A model generated the notes under the pieces. The model saw only the letters and a program-made list of their open reading frames with translations. It was not told the origin of the DNA and searched no databases. Positions 27,758 to 37,452 of a stretch of DNA of 58,163 nt are shown one piece after another; the first letter of the stretch is position 1; each line of letters starts with the position of its first letter. Source of the DNA: an uncultured Woeseiaceae bacterium (lineage in GTDB: Bacteria > Pseudomonadota > Gammaproteobacteria > Steroidobacterales > Woeseiaceae). The translations under genes and the position numbers were made by a program. Location of the stretch: NCBI GenBank assembly GCA_905480215.1, contig CAJQPL010000020.1, positions 1 through 58,163 of the forward strand, in the 5' to 3' direction.

Positions 27758-28788
27758 CAGATGTAGTGGACAGCTCTGGGCGAGGCGGCGTCGCCGCTTA
27801 CAATTCGACCAATTTGCCAGGCCGATTCGCCGTTTTCGGCTAGCTTCGCAATGCTTGCCGCTGCATCCGCGGAATCAACGATAACAACCATGCCTACGCC
27901 ACAGTTAAAGGTTCGACGCATCTCGTCGACCTCAATGTTGCCGGTGGCCGCAAGCCAGTCGAATACGGCACCTTGCGACCAACTGCTGCTATCGATCTCG
28001 GCATCGAGCGCTCCTTGCAAGACGCGCGGGATGTTTTCAGTGATGCCGCCTCCCGTGATATGTGCGAGACCTTTGATATTGACGGATTGGAGCAACGCCA
28101 GGACAGGTTTGACGTATATGCGCGTTGGCGCCAGCAAACGCTCGCTCGCGGGGATGTTTTCGATGCTGTCGTCAGGCGCGCGTTCAAGAACTTTGCGAAT
28201 CAGCGAGTACCCATTGGAATGCGGACCGCTAGAGGCGATGCCAATGATCGCGTCTCCTACTGCAATCTTGCTGCCATCAATGATGGCCTCACGCTCAACC
28301 GCGCCGACGGTAAAGCCGGCTAGATCGTACTCTCCATCCGCGTACATGTCGGGCATTTCGGCAGTTTCGCCACCGATAAGCGCCGCATCGGCTTGTATAC
28401 AGCCTTCGGCTATTCCGGCGATCACCTCGGTCGCGACGGCCGTATCGAGTTTTCCACAGGCGAAATAATCGAGAAAAAACAAGGGCTCGGCGCCCTGAAC
28501 GAGCACATCATTAACGCACATCGCCACGAGGTCGATGCCGATCGTGTCATGCCGCCCCAATTGCTGAGCGAGCATCAATTTAGTTCCGACGCCGTCGGTG
28601 CCGGAAACCAGCACGGGTTCTCGATAACGTCCGGGTGGCAGCGCGAACATTCCGCCGAAGCCACCCAGGCCTGCCAGCACCTCGGCACGTCGTGTTTGTT
28701 TTACGAGTGGTTTAATTCGCTCGACGAGCTCTGTGCCCGCATCGATATCGACGCCTGCATCTTTGTAGGTAAGGGGTTTATTGGTCAT
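27757..28788 (-). CDS. purM: Phosphoribosylformylglycinamidine cyclo-ligase (AIR synthetase)
   Basis: ATP-dependent ring closure forming aminoimidazole ribotide in purine synthesis. The protein of 343 residues shows DAGVDIDAG near the N-terminus, the nucleotide-binding GTDGVGTKL, the [11 protein letters not shown] motif and [13 protein letters not shown]. It leads the purM-purN operon. Divergent from it, after a gap of 64 bases, is the DUF2066 gene; this arrangement is common in Pseudomonas relatives. Confidence 0.97.
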   Translation of the reverse strand: MTNKPLTYKDAGVDIDAGTELVERIKPLVKQTRRAEVLAGLGGFGGMFALPPGRYREPVLVSGTDGVGTKLMLAQQLGRHDTIGIDLVAMCVNDVLVQGAEPLFFLDYFACGKLDTAVATEVIAGIAEGCIQADAALIGGETAEMPDMYADGEYDLAGFTVGAVEREAIIDGSKIAVGDAIIGIASSGPHSNGYSLIRKVLERAPDDSIENIPASERLLAPTRIYVKPVLALLQSVNIKGLAHITGGGITENIPRVLQGALDAEIDSSSWSQGAVFDWLAATGNIEVDEMRRTFNCGVGMVVIVDSADAAASIAKLAENGESAWQIGRIVSGDAASPRAVHYI

Positions 28789-28816
28789 TAGGGGGTGGCA
28801 TACTCCGTGAGGGCGA

Positions 28817-28822
28817 TATAAT
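28817..28822 (+). promoter_or_regulatory. Candidate -10 (TATAAT) for the DUF2066-hda run
   Basis: A perfect TATAAT sits in the 64-base gap between purM and the DUF2066 gene, about 30 bases before the latter's start. The only -35-like hexamer at workable spacing is GTGGCA (28795-28800), a poor match. The position is right for a sigma-70 promoter driving the downstream operon. The leader before the TTG start would be about 25 bases. Confidence 0.35.
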
Positions 28823-28852
28823 AATGCTTGGCGACGGATCGGGAAACTACCC

Positions 28853-29977
28853 TTGTTAAAAACTCGAAAAAAATTGCTTGCTGGTCAGATCCAGCATCCT
28901 CTCATTTGTACGCTGTCGGCGTTGCTACTCGCTGTTTTGTTGCCGCCGGTAGCCGAAGCTGTTGACGTGCCAACGCTCTACACGGCGCAGGTATTATTAG
29001 ACGAGGATGCCGACGATCCGCGCGAAGATGCTTACAAGCTTGCGCTGATTTCAGTTTTGGCGCGCGTTTCGGGTTCGCAATTGAGTAGCAACGAAGCGGC
29101 CGTCGATGAATTGTTCCCGGTCCCGGCTGCCTACGTTACGCAGTTTCGTCCGGGTGCTGACGACACGCTTTGGGTATCGTTTGATGAGAAGGCAATTGAG
29201 CGCATTCTGAAGAGCTCCGGCGAGACGGTATGGGGGCGTGATCGTCCGTTGACGCTGGTCTGGCTGGCCGTTGATTGGGGTAACGGCGATCGAGAAGTGA
29301 TCGCGGCCGGTGATCCGGAACCAGACCAAGGGCAGGGGCGATCAATTGATCCCAATCAGCTGCTTCGTGAGCGGGTTCTGGAAATAGCACAGCAGCGTGG
29401 CTTACCCATCGCATTTCCCTTGCTCGATACGACTGATCTTCAAAAGGTCACATTCAGCGACATTTGGGGTGGCTTTGATGAACGCGTTGTTGAAGCTTCG
29501 AAACGATACGATGCTAATTCAGTTCTTATAGGCCGGGTGCGACCGTCCAGCAGTCAGCGCAATCGCTGGACTTATACATTCGGTAAAGAGAGCCGCAGCT
29601 GGACTGGCGATGTCGAGCAGGTAGTCAGACAAATTGCGGACCTGCTAGCAGATGAGTTCGCTGTTGGTGGTGATGCGCCCCTGGAAATGCTGACACTGCG
29701 CGTCTCGGGCATTAATTCTGTAGATGCTTACGGGTCCGTGCAAAAAATGCTCGCTGAGATCAGTTTGATTGAGGGTATTTCGATATCTTCGGTGTCTGGA
29801 GACTCGGTTGACTATCAAATCGAGGCGCGCGGCGGGATGCAAAGACTGCGGAGTGCCTTGCTTTTTGCCGGGCTTGTTGAGGTAGAGTCGCGACCGATGA
29901 ATGATGAATTTGCAGACTTGCCGACACTGGAGTTTTTCTTCGCTACTAACGAGCCCAATGCCGCACATGTCCCTTAG
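28853..29977 (+). CDS. DUF2066 family exported protein
   Basis: A 374-residue protein of unknown function, recognised as DUF2066 by context and by the [17 protein letters not shown] region. It has an N-terminal signal sequence: a basic start, then a hydrophobic stretch at about 18-33 ending near AEA. It is therefore probably periplasmic. Start is TTG at 28853; no ATG is available nearby that would keep the signal peptide. The gene lies between purM and a CDP-alcohol phosphatidyltransferase, whose 5' end it overlaps by about 20 bases, and belongs to the run ending in hda. No catalytic motif was identified. Confidence 0.85.
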   Translation: MLKTRKKLLAGQIQHPLICTLSALLLAVLLPPVAEAVDVPTLYTAQVLLDEDADDPREDAYKLALISVLARVSGSQLSSNEAAVDELFPVPAAYVTQFRPGADDTLWVSFDEKAIERILKSSGETVWGRDRPLTLVWLAVDWGNGDREVIAAGDPEPDQGQGRSIDPNQLLRERVLEIAQQRGLPIAFPLLDTTDLQKVTFSDIWGGFDERVVEASKRYDANSVLIGRVRPSSSQRNRWTYTFGKESRSWTGDVEQVVRQIADLLADEFAVGGDAPLEMLTLRVSGINSVDAYGSVQKMLAEISLIEGISISSVSGDSVDYQIEARGGMQRLRSALLFAGLVEVESRPMNDEFADLPTLEFFFATNEPNAAHVP

Positions 29978-30512
29978 CTGGATACCCAATGCGATCACAC
30001 TATTTCGCATAGTGCTGATCATGCCAATTCTGATGTTAATCCTGGCAGGGAGCTTCGGCTGGGCAATGTCGCTTTTCTGGCTCGCAGGTTTTTCTGATGG
30101 CGTCGATGGCTATCTCGCTAAGCGTTATGACTGGGGTTCGCGAATCGGTGCATTGCTGGATCCGATTGCTGACAAACTTCTGGTGGTCGGCATGTTTGCG
30201 ACACTGGCCTATTTGCAGCACATTCCGCTATGGCTTGCGGCGCTGGTGATTTTACGCGACGTCGTAATTATCTCTGGTGCTACCGCTTACAATTTTCTGG
30301 TTCGGCCGGTAGAAGGCGAGCCAACTCGCGTGAGTAAACTCAATACGGCTTTGCAGTTGTTGTTCTTGATGGTCGTCATGAGTCGCGCTGGGTTCGGCTG
30401 GCCCGACGAAATTTCCGTTACCGTACTGGGTGCATCCATCCTTATAACCGTAGTTATTAGCGGTGTCGATTACGTTTGGTCATGGTCGCAGCGCGCGCGC
30501 AAGGGAGAATAG
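29958..30512 (+). CDS. CDP-alcohol phosphatidyltransferase family protein (PgsA-like)
   Basis: Integral membrane enzyme of about 184 residues that would join a CDP-activated lipid or alcohol to an acceptor in phospholipid synthesis. The family motif D-x2-DG-x2-A-(R/K)-x8-G-x3-D-x3-D is visible in DGVDGYLAKR followed by GALLDPIADK, with Lys in place of the usual Arg after the Ala. About five hydrophobic segments are present. The frame opens at 29901, but ATG 29958 (or 29967) gives the normal WIPNAITLFRI start. Whether it makes phosphatidylglycerophosphate or another product cannot be told. Confidence 0.86.
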   Translation: MPHMSLSWIPNAITLFRIVLIMPILMLILAGSFGWAMSLFWLAGFSDGVDGYLAKRYDWGSRIGALLDPIADKLLVVGMFATLAYLQHIPLWLAALVILRDVVIISGATAYNFLVRPVEGEPTRVSKLNTALQLLFLMVVMSRAGFGWPDEISVTVLGASILITVVISGVDYVWSWSQRARKGE

Positions 30513-30515
30513 AGA

Positions 30516-31574
30516 ATGCAGCCTGACTTGCGCTTGAACTGGCTCATCGCCATCGGAATTTTCGGTTGGTTGATATATTTGCTGGCGCCAGTGTTAACGC
30601 CATTCATTGCGGCCGGATTACTGGCCTATATTTGCGATCCAATAGCTGATCGACTGCAAAAATACAAAATGCCAAGGACTGTGGCGGTCGTGATTGTATT
30701 TCTCCTGACCTTCCTGGTGCTGGGCTCACTGATATTACTGATTGGGCCGCTGGTTAGGACGCAAATAGGCGCGTTGTTCGATGCGCTGCCCGAAATCACA
30801 CTTCGTGTCGAGCAGGTTTGGTTACCAACGATATTGGATTGGCTTAACGTTGATGCTGAAGGTGATGTCGGGCTAAGTGCATTTCTGGCGCGCTACGGCG
30901 ACATGGTCGGTAGTTGGAGCGGTAAATTTTTGCTGGGTGTGGGCAAGTCGGGAAGTGTCCTCGCGGCTGCTGTACTCAGCCTGTTTCTAATTCCTATCCT
31001 TACTTTTTACATGTTGCGCGATTGGGATTCGTTTATCGCCCATGTTGGTGCTTTGGTTCCGCACAGTCAGCGCGACACGGTGTTTGGCCTGGCACGGGAA
31101 ACCAATGACGTCCTGGGCGCTTTCTTGCGTGGCCAGGTGCTGGTCATGCTGGCGCTGTCTGCGATCTATTGTCTGGGTTTGTGGCTGGTGGGTCTCGAAT
31201 TCGCCATTGCAATTGGCGTCGTTGCCGGGCTGGTGAGTTTTGTACCTTATCTCGGTTTCGTGATTGGCATAGGGCTGGCTGCCCTCACGGTAATTCTTGA
31301 ACCAAATCCTTTGTGGAATCTCGTCGGCGTTGTTGCGACCTTTACGATTGCACAGGTCATAGAAGGCTCCTTGTTGACTCCGAACCTGGTCGGTGACCGC
31401 ATCGGTTTACACCCTGTTTTAGTGATTTTCGCTGTAGCTGCAGGCGGCCAGTTATTTGGTTTTTTCGGCATCTTGTTGGCTCTGCCAGCCGCTGCAGTAC
31501 TTTCCGTACTAATTCGATTCACCTACCACCGCTATCTCAAAGAGAATCCTGAATTGCTTACGGAGGATCAATGA
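30516..31574 (+). CDS. AI-2E family transporter (PerM-like)
   Basis: A 352-residue membrane protein with about eight hydrophobic segments of the PerM/AI-2E exporter family. The C-terminal half has conserved GVVAGLVSFVPYLGF and the GDRIGLHPVLVIFAV block. Substrates are mostly unknown; some members act as Na+/H+ or signal exporters. It lies three bases after the phosphatidyltransferase and overlaps hda by four bases. PerM next to hda is a conserved pairing. Confidence 0.9.
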   Translation: MQPDLRLNWLIAIGIFGWLIYLLAPVLTPFIAAGLLAYICDPIADRLQKYKMPRTVAVVIVFLLTFLVLGSLILLIGPLVRTQIGALFDALPEITLRVEQVWLPTILDWLNVDAEGDVGLSAFLARYGDMVGSWSGKFLLGVGKSGSVLAAAVLSLFLIPILTFYMLRDWDSFIAHVGALVPHSQRDTVFGLARETNDVLGAFLRGQVLVMLALSAIYCLGLWLVGLEFAIAIGVVAGLVSFVPYLGFVIGIGLAALTVILEPNPLWNLVGVVATFTIAQVIEGSLLTPNLVGDRIGLHPVLVIFAVAAGGQLFGFFGILLALPAAAVLSVLIRFTYHRYLKENPELLTEDQ

Positions 31575-32266
31575 GCCAACTGGCATTGCCGTTGCAGCTC
31601 CTGGATCACGCTGTATTCGAAAGTTTTTATGAACCGGGTAACGAAGCTTTGCTGGCGACGCTGAGGAGTATCGCAGACGGTCAGGAGAATCACGGCTGTT
31701 GGGTCTGGGGCGCTCCAGCGAGTGGCAAAAGCCACTTATTGCAGGCGCTTTGCGAGTCTGCCGGTGACCGCTCGATTTACGTACCGCTAGGCATTTTTTC
31801 GAGCGCCGGCACTGCGATTCTCGACGGGCTTTCCAGTCGAGAAATTGTGTGTATCGACGATCTCGACGAAGTGGCGGGCGAGCCCGCCTGGGAATCGGCG
31901 CTATTCGAATTGTGTAACCAGATTCTGGATGCCGGTGCACAACTGGTCGTTGCCGCTGCCACATCGCCACGCGCGAGTCATTTTGAGCTTGCCGATCTCA
32001 AAAGTCGACTAACGAAATTGCCTGTTTTTCAAGTTCATACACTTGCTGAAGAGGAGCGCGCATCGGCTTTGCAGTTACGAGCGCGGCACCGCGGTCTTGA
32101 GCTACCAGACGAGACGGCGCAGTACTTGTTGAGGCGCAGTCGCCGCGATATGGCTAGTCTGTATGCGCTGCTCGACACCTTGGACAAAGAAGCATTACGG
32201 GCCAAACGGCGTTTGACGATACCGTTTGTTGGTAGCGTCATCGCTAACGATTCTGGCCATAGCTAA
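31571..32266 (+). CDS. hda: DnaA regulatory inactivator Hda
   Basis: DnaA-like AAA+ protein that, with the DNA-loaded sliding clamp, promotes hydrolysis of DnaA-bound ATP and so prevents re-initiation. The N-terminal SQLALPLQL is the clamp-binding motif. Walker A is degenerate in the Hda manner (WGAPASGKSHLL), followed by the sensor region VCIDDLDEV. The length of 231 is typical. ATG overlaps the PerM-like gene stop (ATGA). It converges on wrbA with only seven bases between. Confidence 0.94.
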   Translation: MSQLALPLQLLDHAVFESFYEPGNEALLATLRSIADGQENHGCWVWGAPASGKSHLLQALCESAGDRSIYVPLGIFSSAGTAILDGLSSREIVCIDDLDEVAGEPAWESALFELCNQILDAGAQLVVAAATSPRASHFELADLKSRLTKLPVFQVHTLAEEERASALQLRARHRGLELPDETAQYLLRRSRRDMASLYALLDTLDKEALRAKRRLTIPFVGSVIANDSGHS

Positions 32267-32273
32267 ACGATCG

Positions 32274-32867
32274 CTAGTCGACGAGTTTTGTAGCTATTTC
32301 GGCAACTCGTTTGCCGAGCGCAATGGCCAGACGCTTTTCGTCATCGGAAAGAGTATCCGGTTTCTTGTTCCAGCTAACGTGTGATGCGCCGTAGGGTGAG
32401 CCGCCCGTCGTTGTGCTCGATAAGGATTCTTCTGAAAACGGCAGGCCAACGTAGAGCATGCCGTGATGCAGCAGTGGTATCGCCATTGTCAGTAAAGTGG
32501 ATTCATTGCCGCCGTGGAGCGTGCTTGTTGATGTGAAGACGCCCGCTGGTTTTCCTGTGAGCGTTCCCTTGACCCAATCCGTCCCGGTTGTATCCAGAAA
32601 ATACTTTAGCGCGGCGCTCATGTTTCCGAAGCGGGTCGGGCTGCCCATGACGATGCCACTGCACTGTCCGAGATCGTCAAGCGTGGCATAGGGAGGACCG
32701 GATTCCGGTACGGAATTTTCAGTTGATTCGGTAACTGCGCTCACTGCGGGCACGGTTCTCAGCCGCGCAGAACAGTTCTTAACTGAATCTACCCCCTTGC
32801 AAACCTCTCTTGCCAGCGCCTCTGTGGCACCGTAACGAGAGTAGTAAAGGACCAGGACCTCGATCAT
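32274..32867 (-). CDS. wrbA: NAD(P)H:quinone oxidoreductase, WrbA type
   Basis: Flavodoxin-fold FMN protein that reduces quinones by two electrons. From ATG 32867 it is 197 residues, the standard WrbA size, with the FMN phosphate loop YYSRYGATEAL at the N-terminus, GSPTRFGNM, and the STSTLHGGNEST loop. The open frame reaches 32978, but that extension lies within the upstream gene. The ATG overlaps that gene's stop by four bases, forming an arsC-like/wrbA pair that recurs in gammaproteobacteria. Confidence 0.93.
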   Translation of the reverse strand: MIEVLVLYYSRYGATEALAREVCKGVDSVKNCSARLRTVPAVSAVTESTENSVPESGPPYATLDDLGQCSGIVMGSPTRFGNMSAALKYFLDTTGTDWVKGTLTGKPAGVFTSTSTLHGGNESTLLTMAIPLLHHGMLYVGLPFSEESLSSTTTGGSPYGASHVSWNKKPDTLSDDEKRLAIALGKRVAEIATKLVD

Positions 32868-33223
32868 TTTGAAAGCAGAGCCAGTACGTTTTCGGCGGGG
32901 CGACCGACGACCGCTGCACCGCATTCGTCGTCTACAATGATCGGCCGCTGCAGAACGATCGGGTGGGCAGAGAGCCACTGAGCGAGTTTCTCATCGTCCT
33001 CAAGCGCTGGCAGATCTGAGGCTTCTTTGAACTCGCTTTCACCGCGCCGCAATAACTCGGCCAGAGGCATATCGAGCTTGTCAGCGAGACTCAGTAGAGT
33101 TGCTGCGTCTGGAGCGTCTTGAAGGTATTCAACGATGCTATGGGCGACGCCGGACTCGCTAATAAACGCGAGTGCTTGCCGTGATTTGGAGCAGCGTGGG
33201 TTGTGGTAAATAGTGACAGCCAT
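32864..33223 (-). CDS. ArsC/Spx-family arsenate reductase-like protein (YfgD type)
   Basis: A 119-residue thioredoxin-fold protein of the glutaredoxin-dependent ArsC family. The active-site Cys11 is in NPRCSKSR, the conserved Arg in LQRPIIV, and the C-terminal GRPAENVLALL is a family mark. It could reduce arsenate, but the context holds no arsR, arsB or acr3 gene. It sits in an operon with wrbA, which fits the YfgD-like branch whose physiological role is unsettled. A resistance function should not be assumed. Confidence 0.9.
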   Translation of the reverse strand: MAVTIYHNPRCSKSRQALAFISESGVAHSIVEYLQDAPDAATLLSLADKLDMPLAELLRRGESEFKEASDLPALEDDEKLAQWLSAHPIVLQRPIIVDDECGAAVVGRPAENVLALLSK

Positions 33224-33400
33224 GGATTTCTCGCGCGGGTTGATTGATGCTGGTAAATCGGACTCTAACAGGAGCCGCGCTTGGCGTCAGCGTTGCTGAT
33301 TAAGCTTGACTCGAAGAGTCGCGAATTGTAAGTTTTGGCGAACTCCACGCACTATAAAAAACAAGAATAAATGGGTGGCTATGCAAATATTGAAAGTCGA

Positions 33401-33715
33401 ATGAAGAACCTATTGCTGGTTTGCTTGCTGGCAGCGGTCGCCAGCGCGGCTGGCTGCGAAACAGCGCCGCCCGTTCAGGAAATGAGCGACGCTCGTCAGG
33501 CAATTGCCGTCGCGAAAGAGGCCGGCGCTGCAAGCTCCGCCGCTTTTCATCTGCAGGCCGCAGAAGACTATCTTGCCAGTGCCGAGAAAAGCCTCGGCAA
33601 GCGTGCCTATCAAGAGGCACGACGCGATGCCTGGCAAGCGAAGATGAAGGCTTTGGATGCGCTGAAGGCCGCTGAGGATGCGGCGGAGCAAGATGGTACT
33701 GCAGGTGACGACTAG
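33401..33715 (+). CDS. Small DUF4398-type lipoprotein
   Basis: A 104-residue predicted outer- or inner-membrane lipoprotein. The signal peptide ends in SAAGC, a plausible lipobox, with Cys19 as the lipidation site. The rest is alanine/lysine-rich and helical (AIAVAKEAGAASSAAFHL, then heptad-like repeats), matching the DUF4398 family of small helical lipoproteins. The frame opens at 33371; ATG 33401 is chosen since it begins the signal peptide. Its stop codon overlaps the stop of the convergent transglycosylase gene. Function unknown. Confidence 0.8.
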   Translation: MKNLLLVCLLAAVASAAGCETAPPVQEMSDARQAIAVAKEAGAASSAAFHLQAAEDYLASAEKSLGKRAYQEARRDAWQAKMKALDALKAAEDAAEQDGTAGDD

Positions 33716-34305
33716 CCCTGAAACCACTTCTTACTGAGTTTATCGATCACCTTATTCGGGTATTTTCTTTTCCCCAGACTGCCGTTATAACGTCCCAGAG
33801 CCCGCCTTAGATCGCCGTTTTCTTTATCCAGGTAGAATTTCAGGATGGTGCAGCCGTAGCGAAGGTTGGTATCAATATGCAGCAGATTGTCGTTAGGGCG
33901 ACCGATTTCATCGCGCCAGAACGGCATTATCTGCATTAAGCCGATCGCGCCAGCGCCAGAAATGGCGTAACGGTTAAAGTTACTCTCGGTTTCGATGAGG
34001 GCCAGTATCAGCTCGGGCGACAATTCGGCCCGCTTTGCTTCCATGTGGACCAGTTTTAGTATTTTGATGCGCTCTTCGGGGTCCTTGACCTGGCGCTCAA
34101 GGCGCCGTGACATGTCGGTCAACCAAACCTCAGCATCGAAGCGATCGATAAAGCTGGCCGTATCACTGGCTGCTGCGCGCAGGGCATCACGCAATTCTGG
34201 CGACGGGGTGCCCTGTGCCAGAACATTGCCGGAACCCGGGAAAAAGAACATCAGAGCGATCGCGAGAAGCGCTGGGTATGATTTAAATAGGAGTATATAT
34301 CTCAT
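33712..34305 (-). CDS. Lytic transglycosylase, SLT domain
   Basis: A 197-residue exported murein-cleaving enzyme with a hydrophobic signal sequence (~10-31). The SLT/lysozyme-like domain contains the catalytic Glu107 in IETESNFN, followed by GLMQIMP (122-128) and LRYGCTILKFYL. It cleaves the MurNAc-GlcNAc bond with 1,6-anhydro ring formation. The domain is minimal, as in small PilT/IagB- or MltE/EmtA-like members. It lies 26 bases downstream of proS on the same strand. Confidence 0.9.
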   Translation of the reverse strand: MRYILLFKSYPALLAIALMFFFPGSGNVLAQGTPSPELRDALRAAASDTASFIDRFDAEVWLTDMSRRLERQVKDPEERIKILKLVHMEAKRAELSPELILALIETESNFNRYAISGAGAIGLMQIMPFWRDEIGRPNDNLLHIDTNLRYGCTILKFYLDKENGDLRRALGRYNGSLGKRKYPNKVIDKLSKKWFQG

Positions 34306-34331
34306 AATAATTATGAGCTTAAAGCCTTTTC

Positions 34332-36020
34332 CTAAAGTTGTTTAAGAGCTTCTTCACGGTCTAGATTTCGCGATTCAGAATCCCTTCGATAGCGATATTC
34401 GAGCTGACCCGCGGCAAGACCGCGCTCACTGATGACCAAGCGATGCGGAATGCCGATCAGCTCAGCGTCAGCAAACTTTACGCCCGGTCGCACATCCCGG
34501 TCATCGAGCAAGACCTCGTGTCCTGCCGCCTTGAGTTCCAGATACAGTATTTCAGCCGCGTCCTTAACCTCGTCTGAACGGTGCATATTGATCGGCACCA
34601 GGACGACGTCGAACGGAGCCAGCGGCGCTGGCCATATGATGCCGGCGTCATCATGGTTTTGCTCTATCGCCGCGCCTACGATGCGGGTAATGCCGATGCC
34701 GTAGCAACCCATTGCCATCACCTGGTTCTGGCCGTCAGGATTTTGAACCGTGGCACCCATTGCCTCACTGTATTTCGTACCAAGCTGAAATATGTGGCCG
34801 ACTTCGATGCCACGCGTGATGCTCAAGCGGCCTTTGCCACCTGGGGTCGGATCGCCTTCGATCACGTTCCGAATGTCGACGGTTTGCGGAGTCGGCAGAT
34901 CGCGGCCGAAATTGATGCCGACGTAGTGCATGTTTTTTTCCATGCCGCCGCAGACGAAGTCACTCATGCCCACAGTGGCGTGATCGTAGAATGTGGGTAT
35001 ATCCATCCCGATCGGGCCGACAAATCCGGGCCCGCATCCGGTTACTTTGACCACAGCTTCCGGACTGGCCAGCGTCAGGGGACTAGCCACACCGGGAATT
35101 TTCTGTGCTTTCACCGAATTTAGCTCGTGGTCACCTCTAAGTAGCAGCGCAACGGGTCCGTCTGAGCCTTCAACTATTAGCGTCTTGAGTGTTTGTTTTG
35201 GCTCGATGTCGAGGAATTTGCAAAGCGCTTCAATGGTTTTGACCCCTGGGGTTGCGAGCTTTTCGAGCTCACTGCTTGGCTCAGGGTAGCCGCTGGCCGT
35301 TGGCGTGGTGGCCGCCGATTCGATATTCGAGGCGTAATCATCAGCGTCGGAATATGCGATCGCATCTTCGCCAGAATCAGCCAACACATGGAATTCCTGC
35401 GAGCGACTGCCGCCGATCTCGCCAGAATCGGCATCAACAACCCGAAACTCTAGTCCGAGGCGTTCGAAAATGGCGGTATAGGCGGTATGCATTCGCGCAT
35501 AGGAGGCATCCAGGCCGCTTTGATCCGCGTCAAAAGAGTAGGCGTCCTTCATGATGAATTCGCGCGACCGCATTACGCCAAATCGCGGTCGAATCTCATC
35601 TCGAAATTTGGTCTGAATCTGATAGTAGTTTATTGGTAGCTGCTTGTAGCTACGCAGTTCCTTGCGCGCTACGTCGGTAATGACCTCTTCATGGGTCGGC
35701 CCGAAACAATAGTCACGCGCGTGGCGATCCTGCATGCGCAGTAATAACGGACCGTACTTATCCCAACGCCCTGATTCTTGCCAAAGTTCCGCGGGCTGGA
35801 CGGCCGGCATAAGCAGCTCCAATGCGCCGGCGCGGTCCATTTCTTCACGCACAACGGCTTCAACTCGGCGCAATACGCGCAGACCCAAAGGCATCCATGT
35901 GAACAGGCCCGAGGCCAGCCGGCGGATCAGGCCAGCCCTTAACATCAGTTTGTGGCTGACGATCTCGGCGTCTGCAGGTACTTCCTTGAGGGTTGTCAGG
36001 CCAAACTCTGAAAAACGCAT
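34332..36020 (-). CDS. proS: Prolyl-tRNA synthetase, bacterial type with editing domain
   Basis: Class II synthetase for tRNA-Pro, 562 residues. Motif 2 is around [11 protein letters not shown], motif 3 around [13 protein letters not shown], and a YbaK-like editing insertion fills roughly residues 225-400, removing mischarged alanine. The start [15 protein letters not shown] is conserved. The promoter should lie in the 100-base gap up to 36121, which is shared with the divergent phosphatidylserine-decarboxylase-like gene. Confidence 0.97.
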   Translation of the reverse strand: MRFSEFGLTTLKEVPADAEIVSHKLMLRAGLIRRLASGLFTWMPLGLRVLRRVEAVVREEMDRAGALELLMPAVQPAELWQESGRWDKYGPLLLRMQDRHARDYCFGPTHEEVITDVARKELRSYKQLPINYYQIQTKFRDEIRPRFGVMRSREFIMKDAYSFDADQSGLDASYARMHTAYTAIFERLGLEFRVVDADSGEIGGSRSQEFHVLADSGEDAIAYSDADDYASNIESAATTPTASGYPEPSSELEKLATPGVKTIEALCKFLDIEPKQTLKTLIVEGSDGPVALLLRGDHELNSVKAQKIPGVASPLTLASPEAVVKVTGCGPGFVGPIGMDIPTFYDHATVGMSDFVCGGMEKNMHYVGINFGRDLPTPQTVDIRNVIEGDPTPGGKGRLSITRGIEVGHIFQLGTKYSEAMGATVQNPDGQNQVMAMGCYGIGITRIVGAAIEQNHDDAGIIWPAPLAPFDVVLVPINMHRSDEVKDAAEILYLELKAAGHEVLLDDRDVRPGVKFADAELIGIPHRLVISERGLAAGQLEYRYRRDSESRNLDREEALKQL

Positions 36021-36120
36021 TGCTGATTTACCATTAGTGTAGGAGCGCGCATTCTAACCGTATTGACAGATAAGCCAAAGCAGAGGAAGGTCCGCAATCC
36101 TTTGTTCGAGGTTTAGCGCG

Positions 36121-36717
36121 TTGCACGGTCGTAGAAATCCGTTTGTTGCTCAGGAAGGGGTGCCGGCGCTGCTGCTTTTATTAGCAGTGGCCATAGCGCT
36201 AATTCGCTTTTCCGATCCGCTGTTTGCGCTGCTACCCGCAACGCTGTTTGTCATCACCTATTTGCTATTTCGCGACCCGCATCGCTCTGTTCCATCCGTT
36301 GCGCTCGGTGTATTTAGCCCGGTGGACGGCGAGGTCATGGAAGTTGGCAAGATTGACGTTGGCGCAACGGGTACCCCGGCTATACGCGTCACGATTGCAA
36401 TCAACAGTTTCGGGACCTACACGGCACGGGCGCCGGTCGAAGGCAATATCAAGGACCTGGGCAAAAAGGCTTTGTGGATTCAAACAGACGAAGGTGATGA
36501 CATCGTCGTCTTGTTTCGTGGCTATCGATTAGGACTGCCGCCGAAGGCCTTGGCGCAATTTGGGGAACGCTTTGGGCAAGGTCAGCGCTGTGCTTACTTG
36601 CGATTGACGCGATTCGTAGATGTTCAATGGCCCGTCGATGGCAAGATTCTGGTTGCGGTTGGAGATAGGGTGAGCGCGGGTATCGACCTGCTGGGAAATG
36701 TTCCGAGTCCGCGCTAG
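36121..36717 (+). CDS. Phosphatidylserine decarboxylase-like protein lacking catalytic residues
   Basis: A 198-residue protein with two hydrophobic N-terminal segments (~14-28 and 33-50). It is then similar to small proenzyme-type phosphatidylserine decarboxylases: RDPHR (51-55), SPVDGEV (66-72) and the C-terminal VGDRVSAG. In active members the C-terminal region reads close to RFGSRVD, where Gly-Ser self-cleaves to make the pyruvoyl group. Here the aligned stretch is YLRLTRFVDV (159-168), with Thr-Arg in place of Gly-Ser. The usual HVNR is also missing (GTYTAR, 98-103). It is probably enzymatically inactive and may bind lipid or regulate. Start is TTG 36121 with GAGG upstream. Confidence 0.72.
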   Translation: MHGRRNPFVAQEGVPALLLLLAVAIALIRFSDPLFALLPATLFVITYLLFRDPHRSVPSVALGVFSPVDGEVMEVGKIDVGATGTPAIRVTIAINSFGTYTARAPVEGNIKDLGKKALWIQTDEGDDIVVLFRGYRLGLPPKALAQFGERFGQGQRCAYLRLTRFVDVQWPVDGKILVAVGDRVSAGIDLLGNVPSPR

Positions 36718-36774
36718 TTCGCTTAATATTCTGGCAACCGTGAAATGCGGCCGACTCCGTGGCAAAATTGACGC

Positions 36775-37452
36775 ATGATCCATCCTGAACATCAACGTCG
36801 CGCCTACCTGCAGGCGATGGGTATCGACGTCTGGCTACCTCGAGGTGCAGACGAGCCCGGCGTTTCTGATGTCGAATCAGGCGCATTCGAGGCTGCGGAC
36901 CTGGACTGGAATGAACTGCGACAATGCGTGACGGATTGCACTCGCTGCGCATTGGCCAGCAGTCGTACACAAACCGTCTTCGGCGTTGGCAACCCAGAGG
37001 CGAGCTGGATGATCATCGGTGAAGCACCCGGCGCGGAGGAAGATAGACAGGGTGAGCCCTTTGTCGGCCGTGCCGGACAGATGCTCAACGAAATGTTGCG
37101 CGCCATTGGCCAGAGTCGTGAATCGGTTTTTATCGCTAATATATTGAAGTGCCGGCCACCGAATAATCGTGACCCTAAACCTGAGGAGGCAGCAGCATGT
37201 CGGGCGTATCTGCAGCGTCAGATCTCGCTCGTTGGTCCCGATATAATTCTTGCCGTTGGCAAGATCGCAGCGCAAAACTTGCTACAGACCGATGAACCTG
37301 TCGGTAGTATGCGCGGCCGCCAACACGATCTTGACGGTGTACCGCTGGTCGTTACGTACCACCCGGCCTATTTACTCAGAAGTCCTTCGCAAAAATCCAA
37401 AGCCTGGAGTGACCTTTGCCTCGCGAATCGATTGTCGGTAGCGGCGGCGTGA
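36775..37452 (+). CDS. Uracil-DNA glycosylase, family 4 (iron-sulfur)
   Basis: Removes uracil from DNA. It has 225 residues; the UDG domain starts near residue 50. The [4Fe-4S] ligands are Cys55, Cys58, Cys126 and Cys142. Motif A is GEAPGAEED and motif B is YHPAYLLRS, matching family 4 (UdgA) rather than family 1 Ung. The N-terminal ~50 residues are variable, as in gammaproteobacterial members that are sometimes annotated as a DNA polymerase-related protein. Its stop overlaps the preferred rimI GTG start. Confidence 0.93.
   Translation: MIHPEHQRRAYLQAMGIDVWLPRGADEPGVSDVESGAFEAADLDWNELRQCVTDCTRCALASSRTQTVFGVGNPEASWMIIGEAPGAEEDRQGEPFVGRAGQMLNEMLRAIGQSRESVFIANILKCRPPNNRDPKPEEAAACRAYLQRQISLVGPDIILAVGKIAAQNLLQTDEPVGSMRGRQHDLDGVPLVVTYHPAYLLRSPSQKSKAWSDLCLANRLSVAAA

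Noticed and set aside
27851-28468. Plus-strand frame (205 codons) inside purM
   Set aside because: Antisense to a canonical purM; no ribosome-binding site or domain.
32864-33223. Arsenic-resistance locus
   Set aside because: Only an ArsC-like reductase is present; no arsR, arsB or acr3 gene accompanies it and it pairs with wrbA.
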